Below are positions 10,165 to 18,482 of a DNA stretch of 18,482 nt, piece after piece. The stretch spans positions 1 through 18,482 of the forward strand of contig JADNRX010000901.1 in the NCBI GenBank assembly GCA_015501595.1. The letters run 5' to 3'. Numbering within the stretch: the stretch's first letter is position 1; every line of letters starts with the position of its first letter. The notes under the pieces are model-generated. The model was not told the DNA's origin. It did not search any database and was given only the letters and a program-made list of their open reading frames with translations. The DNA is from Hymenopellis radicata (lineage: Eukaryota > Basidiomycota > Agaricomycetes > Agaricales > Physalacriaceae). Position numbers and translations under genes: made by a program.

Positions 10165-11661
10165 CTAACGGTACTCTGCACCACAATCACCGATGGTGGT
10201 GATAATCTTCCGACCTTTCGAGAGACTCAGAACCGATTCTATCTCTTCGCGGTCATCGTCCGTCAACGACCATCCGAAGACTTTCAGATTATCATCCGAG
10301 TGCTCAGAAAGGCCCAGACGCGCACCTGAGGTAAACAATGTCGTAGTAGGTGACCAAGTAAAGAGAGCAAGGCCCTACCGATGATGACCGCGCCGACAAA
10401 TTCATGGTCTAGCACCCATCGAGTGGCGATGTTCGCAATGCTCAGTCCTCCGTGCCGGTCGCCTATAACGCGCAACAGGGCAAGAAGTTTCTGGAATAGC
10501 TTCCAGTTACCCCATGCTTTAATCATGTCCAGATACTGCTCTGAAATCAGTGGAACAGCCTTTCCTTTCGACAAGGGAAAACCCTTGCCTTCCTCTGCGA
10601 CGGAGTTAGATGTGCTGTATACGCGTCTGGTTCCGGCTGATGGAACCACTGATCTGAGAGGAAGCCCCCACACTGGACATCGGGTCCCAGGTGAGCGGAT
10701 GCATCACATCAGAGTTCAAGTAGAATACGAACAAGCGTCCCATATGTCAAGAGCTTAAGCTGATGTCTCATGCAGACATCAGACATCCCATGGAGCGGCC
10801 TGGTATCAATCAGGGAGAACTACACACGCACGTTAGCCACCAGAGAATTTCCTACAGAGATGAACGCATCCAGACCTGTACTTGGTTGGATACAACAACC
10901 CCCGGGCCTAACTGTGTACAGATTTCGTCCGTCCGGATTGAGTCGAAATTGCACAAGCCTATGGCGGCAATCAAGCCTTCGTGCCTTAGCTGCTCCAGCT
11001 CCTGAAGAGCCGTGAGATAGCCCTTATTTTCGTACATTTGCCAATGGAACTAATTCGGAAAGTTTGAATGATCTGTTTGCGCGGTCAGACCACTGACCTG
11101 GAGAAGATCTATGCGCCGAGTTTGCATGCGATCCAGTCGTTCTCGAACAGCCGCCTCGACCACTTCGCGCGTCGGCGAAATGTTCTTGAATACACACCAC
11201 TTTGTCGCACCTATGACGCATGACGCATCTGAAAGACTTCCTTTGAATTGGCCCTAATGAAAGTCCTCTTAGGGCGGCTTGTACATGTAAGCGAACATTG
11301 ACATACGAAGATGATTTCAGCGCTTCCATAATGGTCCGCTTCGCGCAAGTGAGCGAATGAAAACACGAAAAGAGAACAAGGGTACCCTATAATACAAATC
11401 GGTGAGAAGCTGCCCGGAGAATGGAAAGATAACGCACCATGTCTGTGAAGTGACGTTGAGCTGAGAAACACTTGAAAGTCGAGTCCTACCAAAAGAAGTG
11501 TAGCCCCGCTCGACGTGGCGCTTCATGCCTTGCCGTATCTGCGACACGGAAGGGCTTCCCCAAGCACTACTCGAAAGCTGCCACAGTCCCGTCCATATGC
11601 GAGGGACGACGAACGGACCGAGCTGAAAAGTTTCGACTGAGGTGCGACTATTCGCTGCCAT
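10165..11661 (-). CDS. Aldo/keto reductase, nine exons, one GC-AG intron and one apparent 1-base break
   Basis: NAD(P)H-dependent aldo/keto reductase fold (TIM barrel); physiological substrate unknown. Exons: 11490-11661, about 11438-11442, 11307-11338, 11098-11253, 10876-11049, 10733-10819, 10589-10672, 10379-10535, 10165-10325. Product about 342 residues. The tetrad is readable: Asp 58 and Tyr 63 in DMADHYG, Lys 88 in GATKW, His 124 in LLQFHW. Later blocks are GLCNFDSI, VSNQVQFSLID, LTYGTLCGGFL and ATRWVLDHEFVGAVIIGARLGLSEH. The DM of DMADHYG sits on a 5-nt exon, and one base (probably G at the donor, 11437) is missing to keep frame. Splicing directly from 11490 to 11338 restores frame but removes the catalytic Asp. 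Intron 10536-10588 starts GCAAGG. An upstream in-frame ATG (11706) exists, but a TTTAAAA box at 11709-11715 suggests transcription starts after it, so 11661 was chosen. Confidence 0.82.
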
Positions 11662-12122
11662 GGACAGAGACAAGTTGCGAGAGGCATCAGGTGTTCCCAC
11701 CTTCATCCTTTTAAACGACGAGCGACGACGACAGCATGAATAGCATCACATGCAAAAGTTTAGGGTCTGATCAAGGGACTGAGGCTTTCCGGTATCTGAA
11801 GAGGCACTTTGAACCATTTCCGAAGGACGGCGAATACAATAGTCGCCGTTTCGCGTCCAACCTGTCCGCGGGATCATATACAATTCCTTTTGGCAGCGCT
11901 GGACACCGGGCCTGACGGTTGTCCCATGAGAACATTAATATCGCAGAGCTATAAAGATAAATCGCCGCAAGGGCAGATCGATAGAGCCACCAAAGAGTAA
12001 TGCCGGCCCCAGAAGCGTATTCTACCCCGCACGGTGGTCGTCCAGCGCTGGGTCATGTGTAAATATATCTCACTATCGTAGAAACACTCTGGAGGTACTC
12101 ACGCACGCTTTGTAGGAATCTG
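11662..12122. promoter_or_regulatory. Divergent promoter region between aldo/keto reductase and unknown plus-strand gene
   Basis: The two start codons face away from each other across about 460 bases, so this must contain both promoters. For the minus gene a TTTAAAA box is at 11709-11715, about 48 bases before the chosen ATG. For the plus gene a TAAATATAT box is at 12060-12068, about 55 bases before its ATG. These are sequence resemblances only. A 63-codon ORF (11809-12000, plus) has no support. Confidence 0.45.
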
Positions 12123-12776
12123 ATGGTGGACACTTTCATTGCGAATGCCCAGGTCGACGAGTGAGTACTACAGCGTTTCCATACATTCTCACTCTGCTTA
12201 TCAAACCGCAAAATGATAGCCTGCGCTCAATAGTCCGAGGTCTTCTTGCTTCTGGAATTCCGAACATTGGCTCCACGTTCACGTCCGCCGCTCGAGAACG
12301 CATGCTTCAATCAGGCGCCGCCAACCATGCGATTCCCGACGGCATTTTTGAGGAGTATCCTGAAGAGGAGAACCTAGCGCGTCCGACTGAGTTATTTCGA
12401 AGGACACTGGCGCAAGCTCGCTGTTTTTACGGGGCGGGTCTTGCCTTTTCCGGTCTGCGCGTCTTGACAGGGATGGTGCGCCTGAGTGTCGGCCTTCGGT
12501 GGACCAAAGACGGCGACATGGCTAGAGCCCTTACGGAGCTCGATACCGATATTAGTCAGGCTATCCAGGTATAGGCCCTCCTTCTATCCAGGGAGACGAC
12601 GCTCAAGTTATTTCTAGAGCTCGAAAGAGCAGATCGAATGTGATCGACTAGCCGCGCTCGAGATCATGCAAGACCTCAAGTCGGCGTTGCTGGAGAGTAA
12701 GAGTGATGTCGAATCGTGGAAAGGAGAGTTCCCGTTTGAACGAGCGGTTGCCAGTGTGGAGTATTGGAAGATGTAG
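12123..12776 (+). CDS. Unknown soluble helical protein (181 residues)
   Basis: I do not recognise the family. Three exons, 12123-12160, 12220-12568 and 12618-12776, join through introns GTGAGT...GATAG (59 bp) and GTATAG...TTCTAG (49 bp); the sum is 546 nt, exactly 182 codons. The start ATG gives MVDTFIANAQVDDLRSIVRG. An ATG inside the first intron (12161) would give a longer-looking N-terminus, but its first 20 residues are intron. The protein is rich in Ala, Arg, Glu and Leu, probably alpha-helical with no signal peptide or clear membrane segment. Distinct points are FTSAARERML (about 29-38), an acidic EEYPEEEN stretch, RWTKDGDMARAL, and a C-terminus reading WKGEFPFERAVASVEYWKM. The clean splicing makes a real gene likely. 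It may be a fungus-specific conserved hypothetical. Confidence 0.7.
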
Positions 12777-13469
12777 AACGGCAAACAATCTGTTTGACGG
12801 TATTGTATCAGTGGCGTCCTCGTACTATGTCGGACGTAGTTCGGCAAAAGCTGTATTTGTAAATATTATCAAAAGCTGACGAGATGATTTTCTTAGAGAA
12901 ATAAGTTACCTCTTGTTTGAATGTCTCGAACGGCGCTGCTAGTCCAGAAACGCGTACCTCGTACGTATGAGCTCGCGACGACAATTCCAGAACGCAGATA
13001 CCCATGTAGACATACGGGCGTCTTCCAGCATCAGAAACAAGTCTAGAGCTGAGACTACTCCAAGGTCATGTCGATGGTGTTCACGGTTCCGGTAAGAGTG
13101 AGATAGTTACGTTCCGGATCCTAATGTATTTGTCGAATCCACGCGGAGACAATACTGAGAATGCGGCTTATCGCTTGACTTTTCCAGGCGCCTGTCCCGA
13201 ATATCGCGTTGGTTGAAGCAGACTGACATCGAAGCGTTGAGAGTAGGGATGACGCAGTTCGGTTAACAAGTTTACGTGATATTTCAGCTGACAGACGCAT
13301 CTTGACATGTACAGGATGTGGAGATAATAAATGACAAGAAATGGGTTGTAGTACATGGAACTTGGCGCGTAGGATAGTGGATTCAATCAGTCTACAGATG
13401 ATTAAACCATTGTCGATGATTGGTTGAGCAGAGCACTCACGAGTCCACACCAATTTGGCGGCCCTTCAT
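12777..13469. other. Convergent intergenic region
   Basis: Lies between the 3' end of the unknown plus-strand gene and the 3' end of the COX7C-like gene. It holds the two 3' flanks. Small ORFs on the minus strand (13121-13453, 13168-13386) show no recognisable protein. Confidence 0.5.
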
Positions 13470-13767
13470 TCAAGGGTTCTTCATGCCGCCGGGACGGTAC
13501 CTGTGCTACAGTGAGCTGCGAGCCATCATAGAGGGTGTCGACAGTCACTGACCACCTCCAGCCAATAGCCAACCAGGGAATTCCAAAGCTGATGGCCATG
13601 AAGGGAATGAGCTTGTACTTGAGGAAAGCCGATTTGTTGCTATACTGGAAGGGCAGATGCTGAACCATTAATCAGCTCGAGTTACTCGAACTCGGAGAAC
13701 GTAGAGCTACAGTGGTGACCGTGGCTGCGTGCGGTTGCGCACTGCGAGGAGAAAATGAAGGCTTCAT
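13470..13767 (-). CDS. Cytochrome c oxidase subunit 7C/VIII-like (63 residues)
   Basis: Small nuclear-encoded subunit of respiratory complex IV, in the inner mitochondrial membrane. Exons 13711-13767, 13556-13659 and 13470-13500 (192 nt, 64 codons) are split by introns of 51 bp (GTAGCT...TTCAG) and 55 bp (GTGGTC...CACAG). Exon 1 encodes a short N-terminus (MKPSFSPRSAQPHAATVTT), a plausible but weak mitochondrial presequence, and this is the least certain part. Exon 2 gives HLPFQYSNKSAF, the family's LPF...NK motif, then one membrane segment (LIPFMAISFGIPWLAIGW). Exon 3 gives RPGGMKNP at the C-terminus. Without the second splice the ORF would read on into a spurious tail, so the splice was preferred. 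Size, motif and single membrane span fit COX7C. Confidence 0.72.
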
Positions 13768-14273
13768 GTTGGGTACGACTCCTTTGGTGTACAGGGTGCG
13801 AGGATGAGGGGATGATGGCAGTTGGAAGGCACCCCACAGCCTTCTTAAAGGTGGGAAATTGAGGCTCAGAAGGTCAGTCGGTCAGTCAGGTGGATGATGC
13901 CAAAGAGTCTGGGCCGCTATTGAATAGAAATCGATGGAGCAAGTTGCATATCTTTGGCGACGCGCCTGAGAGCGCATCAGATGAGAAATAAGCCATGAAG
14001 TATCAGAATAAGAAATGTGAACACTGTCAAACGGTTTTGTTCAGGACGTGGAACGACGCGTTGAAGCTTGACCGGCAAATTCCGCTTTGTTGATCGTGGG
14101 AACGTTTGGATCCTGTCGTCCTTTCACCATGGTCGACGGGTCGTCGTCCGTCCTCACAAATGTACGGTAATTCCGCAACACATGTGTTACATTTGACACG
14201 CTTTATACTCTTCTAGATATCCAAAAGACTCCGATACGGGCCTTTCTCATGGTTTCCAATCCGTCAAAAACGC
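13768..14273. other. Intergenic region upstream of the COX7C-like gene
   Basis: Presumed promoter of the COX7C-like gene. A short GGTCAGT-type tandem (13871-13887) is present; otherwise I see nothing. Confidence 0.45.
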
Positions 14274-14690
14274 TCATTGCATGATGCAAGGCAACGAACA
14301 CTCGAATTCCCACTCTGCCCCATCTGGATTCCCGAATATTATCTGACCACTTATAGACTCTGGTGTGACTGGTACATATCTGAAAGCAGGTCTGTCTTTG
14401 AGTCTTCCCAGTAGCACGTCAAGTTTAGCCTGAAATTTGACTCGAACGCCTAGAGTGGCTGACATTCAGATGCGATTCTCCATTGACGCGAATCCCCACC
14501 TGACACTGGCGGGACCCAATACCTGTACGTATCATTCTCGAGAATGGAGGTGCAAAGCGCAAAACCAGAGGAACGTCAATGACAGGCAGATCCTCCTGCC
14601 AGACACGGCAGTCCTTGTACGTCGGCGGGTCGTGACCTTCTCTTCGAAATGGCGCCGTGTTCAGTCCATGAACTGCTTTCAGTCTCTGGC
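14274..14690 (-). pseudogene. Unresolved minus-strand coding fragments, family unknown
   Basis: Two protein-like stretches in different frames lie here on the minus strand. One (about 14485-14690) includes GHDPPTYKDCRVWQEDLPVI and VLRFAPPFSRMI. The other (14274-14465) includes KLDVLLGRLKDRPAFRYVP and ISGQIIFGNPDGAEWEF. The frames meet near CTCTAG/TTTCAG acceptors but I could not build a complete in-frame model with a start. They may be exons of a real gene with an intron I misplaced, or a decayed gene. The opposite strand is also partly open (14437-14751), so coding is not proven. Confidence 0.22.
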
Positions 14691-14883
14691 ATGCTTAGTC
14701 TACCGATATCCTCGTCATCTCTACCGTTGGGCGCGGATTATGATACACTGATTCTCATTGGGGAAACGGCTACTGTCTATCCTGATGCTGTGTCTGTTGG
14801 AATACTGAATTTGGATCCATGTATCTTAATTTCTGTGGCGTCGTAGCTCCGACGCTACTGAATGATTAGCAGCAAAACCCGAG

Positions 14884-14912
14884 GTCCGTAGTCGCCTAAA
14901 CCTCCTACGGAC
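14884..14912. repeat. Short inverted repeat (8-bp arms)
   Basis: GTCCGTAG at 14884-14891 and CTACGGAC at 14905-14912 are exact inverted copies around a 13-base loop. It lies in the gene-poor stretch. It could form a hairpin or be a trace of an inserted element; no target-site duplication is clear. Confidence 0.4.
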
Positions 14913-15084
14913 TACGCTAATTTTGTCTTAGCTCCATATCTATCGGCTTAGCTCTCAACTTCAACGTAACACTGGCGGTTTACTGGATGCTGGATCTTCA
15001 ACGGACCGACGACCGTCCGCCAGTCGGTTACTACACGCGCACATTTTCGGAAACGCGGCCGAAATCGGAATCTCTTGGATCCTC

Positions 15085-15425
15085 TCACTGCGTGATCTGC
15101 ATACCATCTCTGTCATATTCGGCCAACTTTCCTTTAGTCTTCTTTACGGTGGCGACGGCATGAAGGAAGACGACGGACGCGACGGTCAGGACGTACAAAT
15201 GGCCTTGTAGGACGGAATGATGGCATAATTGTTTGAGGTGCTTCATGCTCCGTTTCATGGCAGTTATCACACGGCCACCTTTCAATGTCCTTATCCTTTC
15301 GGAATTAACTAGCGCTAGAGTAGCGGCAAAAAAAATGATAAGTACTCTGTCACGCTGCCTGGAAGTTAACTTACTTGGTATCCAGGCCCAAACACACTCA
15401 GACGGAGTTTGCACACGGAGGCCAT
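15085..15425 (-). CDS. Possible small minus-strand gene with one membrane segment, doubtful
   Basis: An ORF ending at 15085 encodes HLYVLTVASVVFLHAVATVK, a likely single membrane span, followed by a charged tail (KKTKGKLAEYDRD). Upstream on the same strand, an ATG at 15425 opens MASVCKLRLSVFGPGYQ and runs into a GTAAGT donor at 15374; a T-rich tract and CTCTAG acceptor lie about 60 bases on. I could not join the two in frame without a stop, so no model is offered. Not recognised. Confidence 0.2.
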
Positions 15426-16131
15426 TGCCGTCCGTGGTTGTCGAACGATAATCAACGCGAATAGCTTTCGCCCATGCAATCTAGTAAGCGACGTTGAACT
15501 GCTTGCTTCGCCTTTGAAGGTGCTCTGTCTTTTTTGCTTCCTGCTCGGTGAATTATTAAATCGACGATAAACGAGAAGACAGATTTATCCAGTCAGAACC
15601 AGGCGAGGTATCGGGGTCCTTGCATGTCGACTAAGAGTTGCGCGACATGTCCTTTGATTTGTGGCCGCCTCCAATTATCATTTGGTGCCGATCAGGTGTA
15701 GCGTGCGCCACTAGTACTGAGGACCTTTTGGCAGCTGACGCGTAATGAATTTTTCTATGTTGATGTCCATATACTCGCTAAACCATAAAGAAATTCATCC
15801 ATCCGTTTTTCCGCACTTGTAACCATGTCGGCGTCCAACTATCCATGTCCACGTGATATTTGCCGAGTAAGTAGACGCATTCATGCTCCCATATATCCCG
15901 TAATAGACTGTAGGCGAATGTATGTGACAGGTGCCTGATTGTCGCACCCTACGAGTAGAAATAGTATAACGGTGACCGAGCCCGAGGACGACCACTTCAA
16001 CACGCACTCGTGATCTAATCAACTTTGCATTCATTCTACGCCAGTCTTTATGACTACAAAATACAAGAAATGGATACTCTCTTCAGAAGAATACATCTAA
16101 TGGGCACGACGACGCGAACAAACCCTTGTAC
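15426..16131. other. Intergenic region downstream of the desaturase
   Basis: Holds the 3' flank of the minus-strand desaturase. A 79-codon minus ORF (15795-16034) has no recognisable content. I see no RNA gene or repeat. Confidence 0.5.
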
Positions 16132-17614
16132 CTACTCTTTTTCATCTTCAGCGCGCACATAAGCAACACCTTTCTTATCACGGTAGAACAGGACCTCCCC
16201 TTCGTCTTCAACAAACTGACACTTGTTATATGAGCTCCATAAGGCCGTCCAGATGTTTTCATCGGAGGATTTGTAGTGGTCTCCGATGAAGGCGCGAAGA
16301 TGAGCAGTGGCAGCAGGACCGTGATAGAAGGGCATTTTCGGGAAGAAGTGGTGAACGACGTGGTAATGGGCAACATCGTGGAGGAAGAAACGGCCCTGCC
16401 AGCCAAGGAATGGGCGGTCAACGGTGGCGGCGGCCCCACGAGCGAACGACCTAGAATACGCTAAATAGAGTGCTAACACAGAGGTGGAGTCTACTTACCA
16501 GGATGATCCGCGATAGTGCGGAATAGTGGGGTCCGTATGGTGGAGGTATGTTATCATGATGACTGTCAGAACTGTCAAGGACTGCCAGCAGACACGGGAA
16601 GGAGAAACATACACCAGTGAGTGACACACAACCAGGGAATTCCGTAAAATGCGATCACATTCCACCACGCCCACGTACGAGAAGCAGCGCTCACGGCGAA
16701 GACCATTGCCGCAATCCCAATGTTACTCATGATCACCGCAAAACGCTGCGATGCTAAAAAGAAGAGCTATCAAGACACGTCACGAAATAAGGGCTACAAA
16801 AACATACGATGGAAAAGGACCGAATTGGAAGGTCGGAAATGATTGGTGTACTTTGGATAACGCGGATTACCGGAAACATTGAAGACTAAACCAAGTCGAA
16901 GTCAATAACAATCGAACGACGAGGATCGAAACTCACGCAAGTAGGCCGGGAAGGCAAGGAGTTGTTGACGAACAAGCATGAACATAGTGTAGATCGGTGT
17001 GTCACCGAAGTATTCATCCCAGTCAATGCCGTGTTGTTTCTCGAACTCCTTGGAGGGCAACCCAAGAACTGACCGAGTCTTGGGTATATAGACCTCATCG
17101 CGCTCCATACTAGCGTGATTCATGTGGTGGCGATGATGAGAAATCTTCTATGGGACCGTTAGTTCAAGTTAAGACCAGAAGAGATCGGACGCGCCCAGCT
17201 GAAAAATGGCGTCCAGAGAGCGGTGTGCGTTATGAACCCAATGATATCATTGACCCAACTGTAATCACTAAAAGCGCCGTGGCCACATTCATGACCGATT
17301 ACCCAGATGCCCGTGAATGTGAGTCCTTGAAACCACCAGTAGGTGATCCATGCGACGCCACGCACAACCGCATTAGGTACAGTCGGTATGTAGGTCGCTA
17401 CAGTCCAGAGAAACGTCGCAATCACCAAATCACGAGCGAGGTAAGAGAGACCCAGCGCCGTATTGCGGACGAAAAACTCTGGTGGGATGGCCTCTCGAAT
17501 CTGGGCAAGAGAATACGGCAGAGGCTGGAAAATAGGCAGAGTGGATTTGTCCTGGACGACGCCAGCGGACTTGTTCCCGACAGTGGGCGTGGTAATCACA
17601 GTAGCGCTAGCCAT
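16132..17614 (-). CDS. FAD2-like (delta-12/omega-6 type) membrane fatty-acid desaturase, 410 residues
   Basis: Di-iron membrane desaturase expected in the ER, introducing a double bond into acyl chains (oleoyl to linoleoyl for delta-12 members; exact position cannot be read from sequence). Six exons: 17195-17614, 16937-17147, 16808-16885, 16613-16753, 16499-16562, 16132-16450; sum 1233 nt, exactly 411 codons. The three histidine boxes are complete: HECGH (108-112), HHRHH (144-148), HVVHH (335-339), with hydrophobic spans between. THWFIMITYLHHTDPTIPHY and FLGWQGRFFLHDVAHY are typical family text. Exon 1 ends at FFSW and exon 2 begins KISHHRHH, which forces the intron 17148-17194 to start GCGCGT, a GC-AG intron. 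A TATATAA box lies 34 bases upstream of the ATG. It shares a promoter region with the divergent desaturase at 17938. Confidence 0.92.
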
Positions 17615-17937
17615 GGGGATTGAGAAGAAAGTTCAGCGCAAGAGGTCTTATATATGCATAGAGTGCCGATATGCTTTGTAAACCACCCCAGTCTGACGAT
17701 AACGCGTCTCCGGGCGCGCAAATCGAGATCTCTTCTGAGATCATCATGGACTTGAACAAGATGAGTTGTAACCCAAATCCGGTTGAAAATCCGGACCAAG
17801 TCCCCTGACACTCCGTGGAATCAAAATCACCGTTGACAGTCACGCTCATACTTTTCCTTATGCTTGTATCTCACTCCGGTCAATGTCTCCTTTAAAGAAT
17901 GTGGCATGGCGTCATGGACGTTTCCTCTGTCTGACTG
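17615..17937. promoter_or_regulatory. Shared 323-bp divergent promoter of two desaturase genes
   Basis: The start codons at 17614 (minus) and 17938 (plus) face away from each other, so both promoters lie here. On the minus side TATATAA is at 17648-17654. On the plus side I see a pyrimidine-rich stretch (about 17845-17885) but no clear TATA box. Co-regulation of the pair is inference. Confidence 0.55.
17648..17654 (-). promoter_or_regulatory. TATA-box-like element of the desaturase
   Basis: Minus strand reads GCATATATAAGACC, 34 bases before the ATG at 17614. The short spacing implies a very short 5' leader if it is the functional TATA box. Confidence 0.4.
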
Positions 17938-18482
17938 ATGCCCGCCTCCAACTCTAAGCTCACCCCGCTCTTTGACCTGGGAATCGACAAGCACTGGTTC
18001 TCCCTCAGCGACTCGTCGGAGTACCTTGAGCGGAAGAGGACTCCCTTTGTCGTACCCAACATTACCATTGCTGAGATTCGTGCCGCTGTTCCCCCCGAGC
18101 TCTTCAAGAAAAGCACGTTCTGGGGCCTGTTCTACGTCACGCGCGCTGTTCTCTCGGCCTACGTCGTCTATAAACTCACTCCCTTCATCCCCCTCGCCGC
18201 TCCTTATGTCGGCACTGTTGGTGTATGGGGTCTTTGGGCAACGTACTGGTGGACTCAAGGCCTTGTTCTTGGTGGTTGGTGGTGTCTTGCCCATGAGGCG
18301 GGGCATGGTGGATTAACCAACTCCAAGTTTGTGTTCATTGCTTGTGTATTAGCCGTCCTGACCTCTTGAAAGATTGCTCAATCACATCCTCGGTTTCTGC
18401 CTGCACATCGCCATACTAGCGCCCTATTACGCGTGGCGTGAATCGCGTAAGTAGTATCGATCATGAGCGGTCTCAAAATAAC
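17938..18482 (+). CDS. Second FAD2-family membrane desaturase, 5' part only
   Basis: Partial; the gene runs off the right edge. Exon 1 is 17938-18326, the intron 18327-18372 (46 bp, GTTTGT...GAAAG), exon 2 18373-18446, and the next GTAAGT donor is at 18447, so the window ends inside the second intron. The start gives MPASNSKLTPLFDL, then an amphipathic stretch (EIRAAVPPELFKKS) shared in pattern with the neighbouring desaturase (QIREAIPPEFFVRN). Two hydrophobic spans and the first histidine box HEAGH (119-123) follow, then LLNHILGFCLHIAILAPYYAW. The second and third boxes lie outside. It is divergent in sequence from the other desaturase (HEAGH against HECGH), so not a recent duplicate. Delta-12 or a related regiospecificity is plausible but not shown. 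Confidence 0.85.

Noticed and set aside
12161..12219. N-terminal extension MSTTAFPYILTLLIKPQNDS of the unknown plus-strand gene
   Set aside because: It begins with a GTGAGT donor and ends at GATAG; removing it joins an upstream ATG exon in frame.
13121..13453. 110-codon minus ORF downstream of the COX7C-like gene
   Set aside because: No recognisable content; lies in the 3' flank once the COX7C splice is applied.
14437..14846. Overlapping plus-strand ORFs in the gene-poor stretch
   Set aside because: No domain or splice support; the minus strand reads at least as protein-like.
10165..18482. Reductase plus desaturases as a secondary-metabolite (polyacetylene-type) gene cluster
   Set aside because: They are separated by a respiratory-chain gene and 2.4 kb of gene-poor DNA, and no polyketide, terpene or P450 gene is present.
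1..18482. CRISPR array, tRNA, rRNA, prophage or intact transposon
   Set aside because: No regular direct repeats, no T-loop GTTCRA context in a cloverleaf, and no transposase, integrase or reverse-transcriptase motif seen on either strand.

Overview
The window looks like a piece of a filamentous basidiomycete (probably Agaricomycete) nuclear genome. Genes are cut into many exons by short introns (41-60 bp, mostly GT-AG with CT(A/G)A(C/T)-like branch sites), intergenic spaces are small, and most recognisable products are eukaryotic or fungal families: SRP72, a SET/TPR methyltransferase, a YML020W/YMC020W-like alpha/beta hydrolase, an aldo/keto reductase, a COX7C-like respiratory subunit and two membrane fatty-acid desaturases. 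I see no prophage, CRISPR array, rRNA or tRNA gene, or intact transposon.

Layout. 1-9462 is a minus-strand block. Read in transcription order it holds the hydrolase (9462-5983), a TPR-SET protein (5273-2607), a strikingly short SRP72 (2511-1761), a possible tiny three-exon gene (1752-1433) and a histidine-phosphatase-like gene running off the left edge (1319-1). 10165-11661 (minus) is an aldo/keto reductase with nine exons. It is divergent from a small plus-strand gene of unknown function (12123-12776). 13470-13767 (minus) is a 63-residue cytochrome c oxidase subunit, convergent with that unknown gene. 13768-16131 is gene-poor, with at most decayed or unresolved coding fragments. 16132-17614 (minus) is a complete FAD2-like desaturase, divergent from a second desaturase (17938 to the right edge) across a 323-bp shared promoter.

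Gene models were spliced by hand. For the SET, SRP72, hydrolase, unknown plus-strand, COX7C and desaturase genes the exon sums are exact multiples of three, which supports the introns chosen. The phosphatase-like gene (three places) and the reductase (one place) each need one extra base to keep the protein in frame. All four sites are at runs of G on the coding strand, which suggests homopolymer undercalls in the assembly, or otherwise real decay.

The genes do not form one obvious pathway. The desaturase pair is the only functionally coherent neighbourhood (lipid unsaturation, with a lipase-like hydrolase 7 kb away). No wholly new system is evident. The most unusual items are the mini-SRP72, a 6-nt microexon, two GC-AG introns, the catalytic-residue losses in the phosphatase-like protein, repeated Trp motifs in the disordered arm of the hydrolase, and several small unexplained ORFs.
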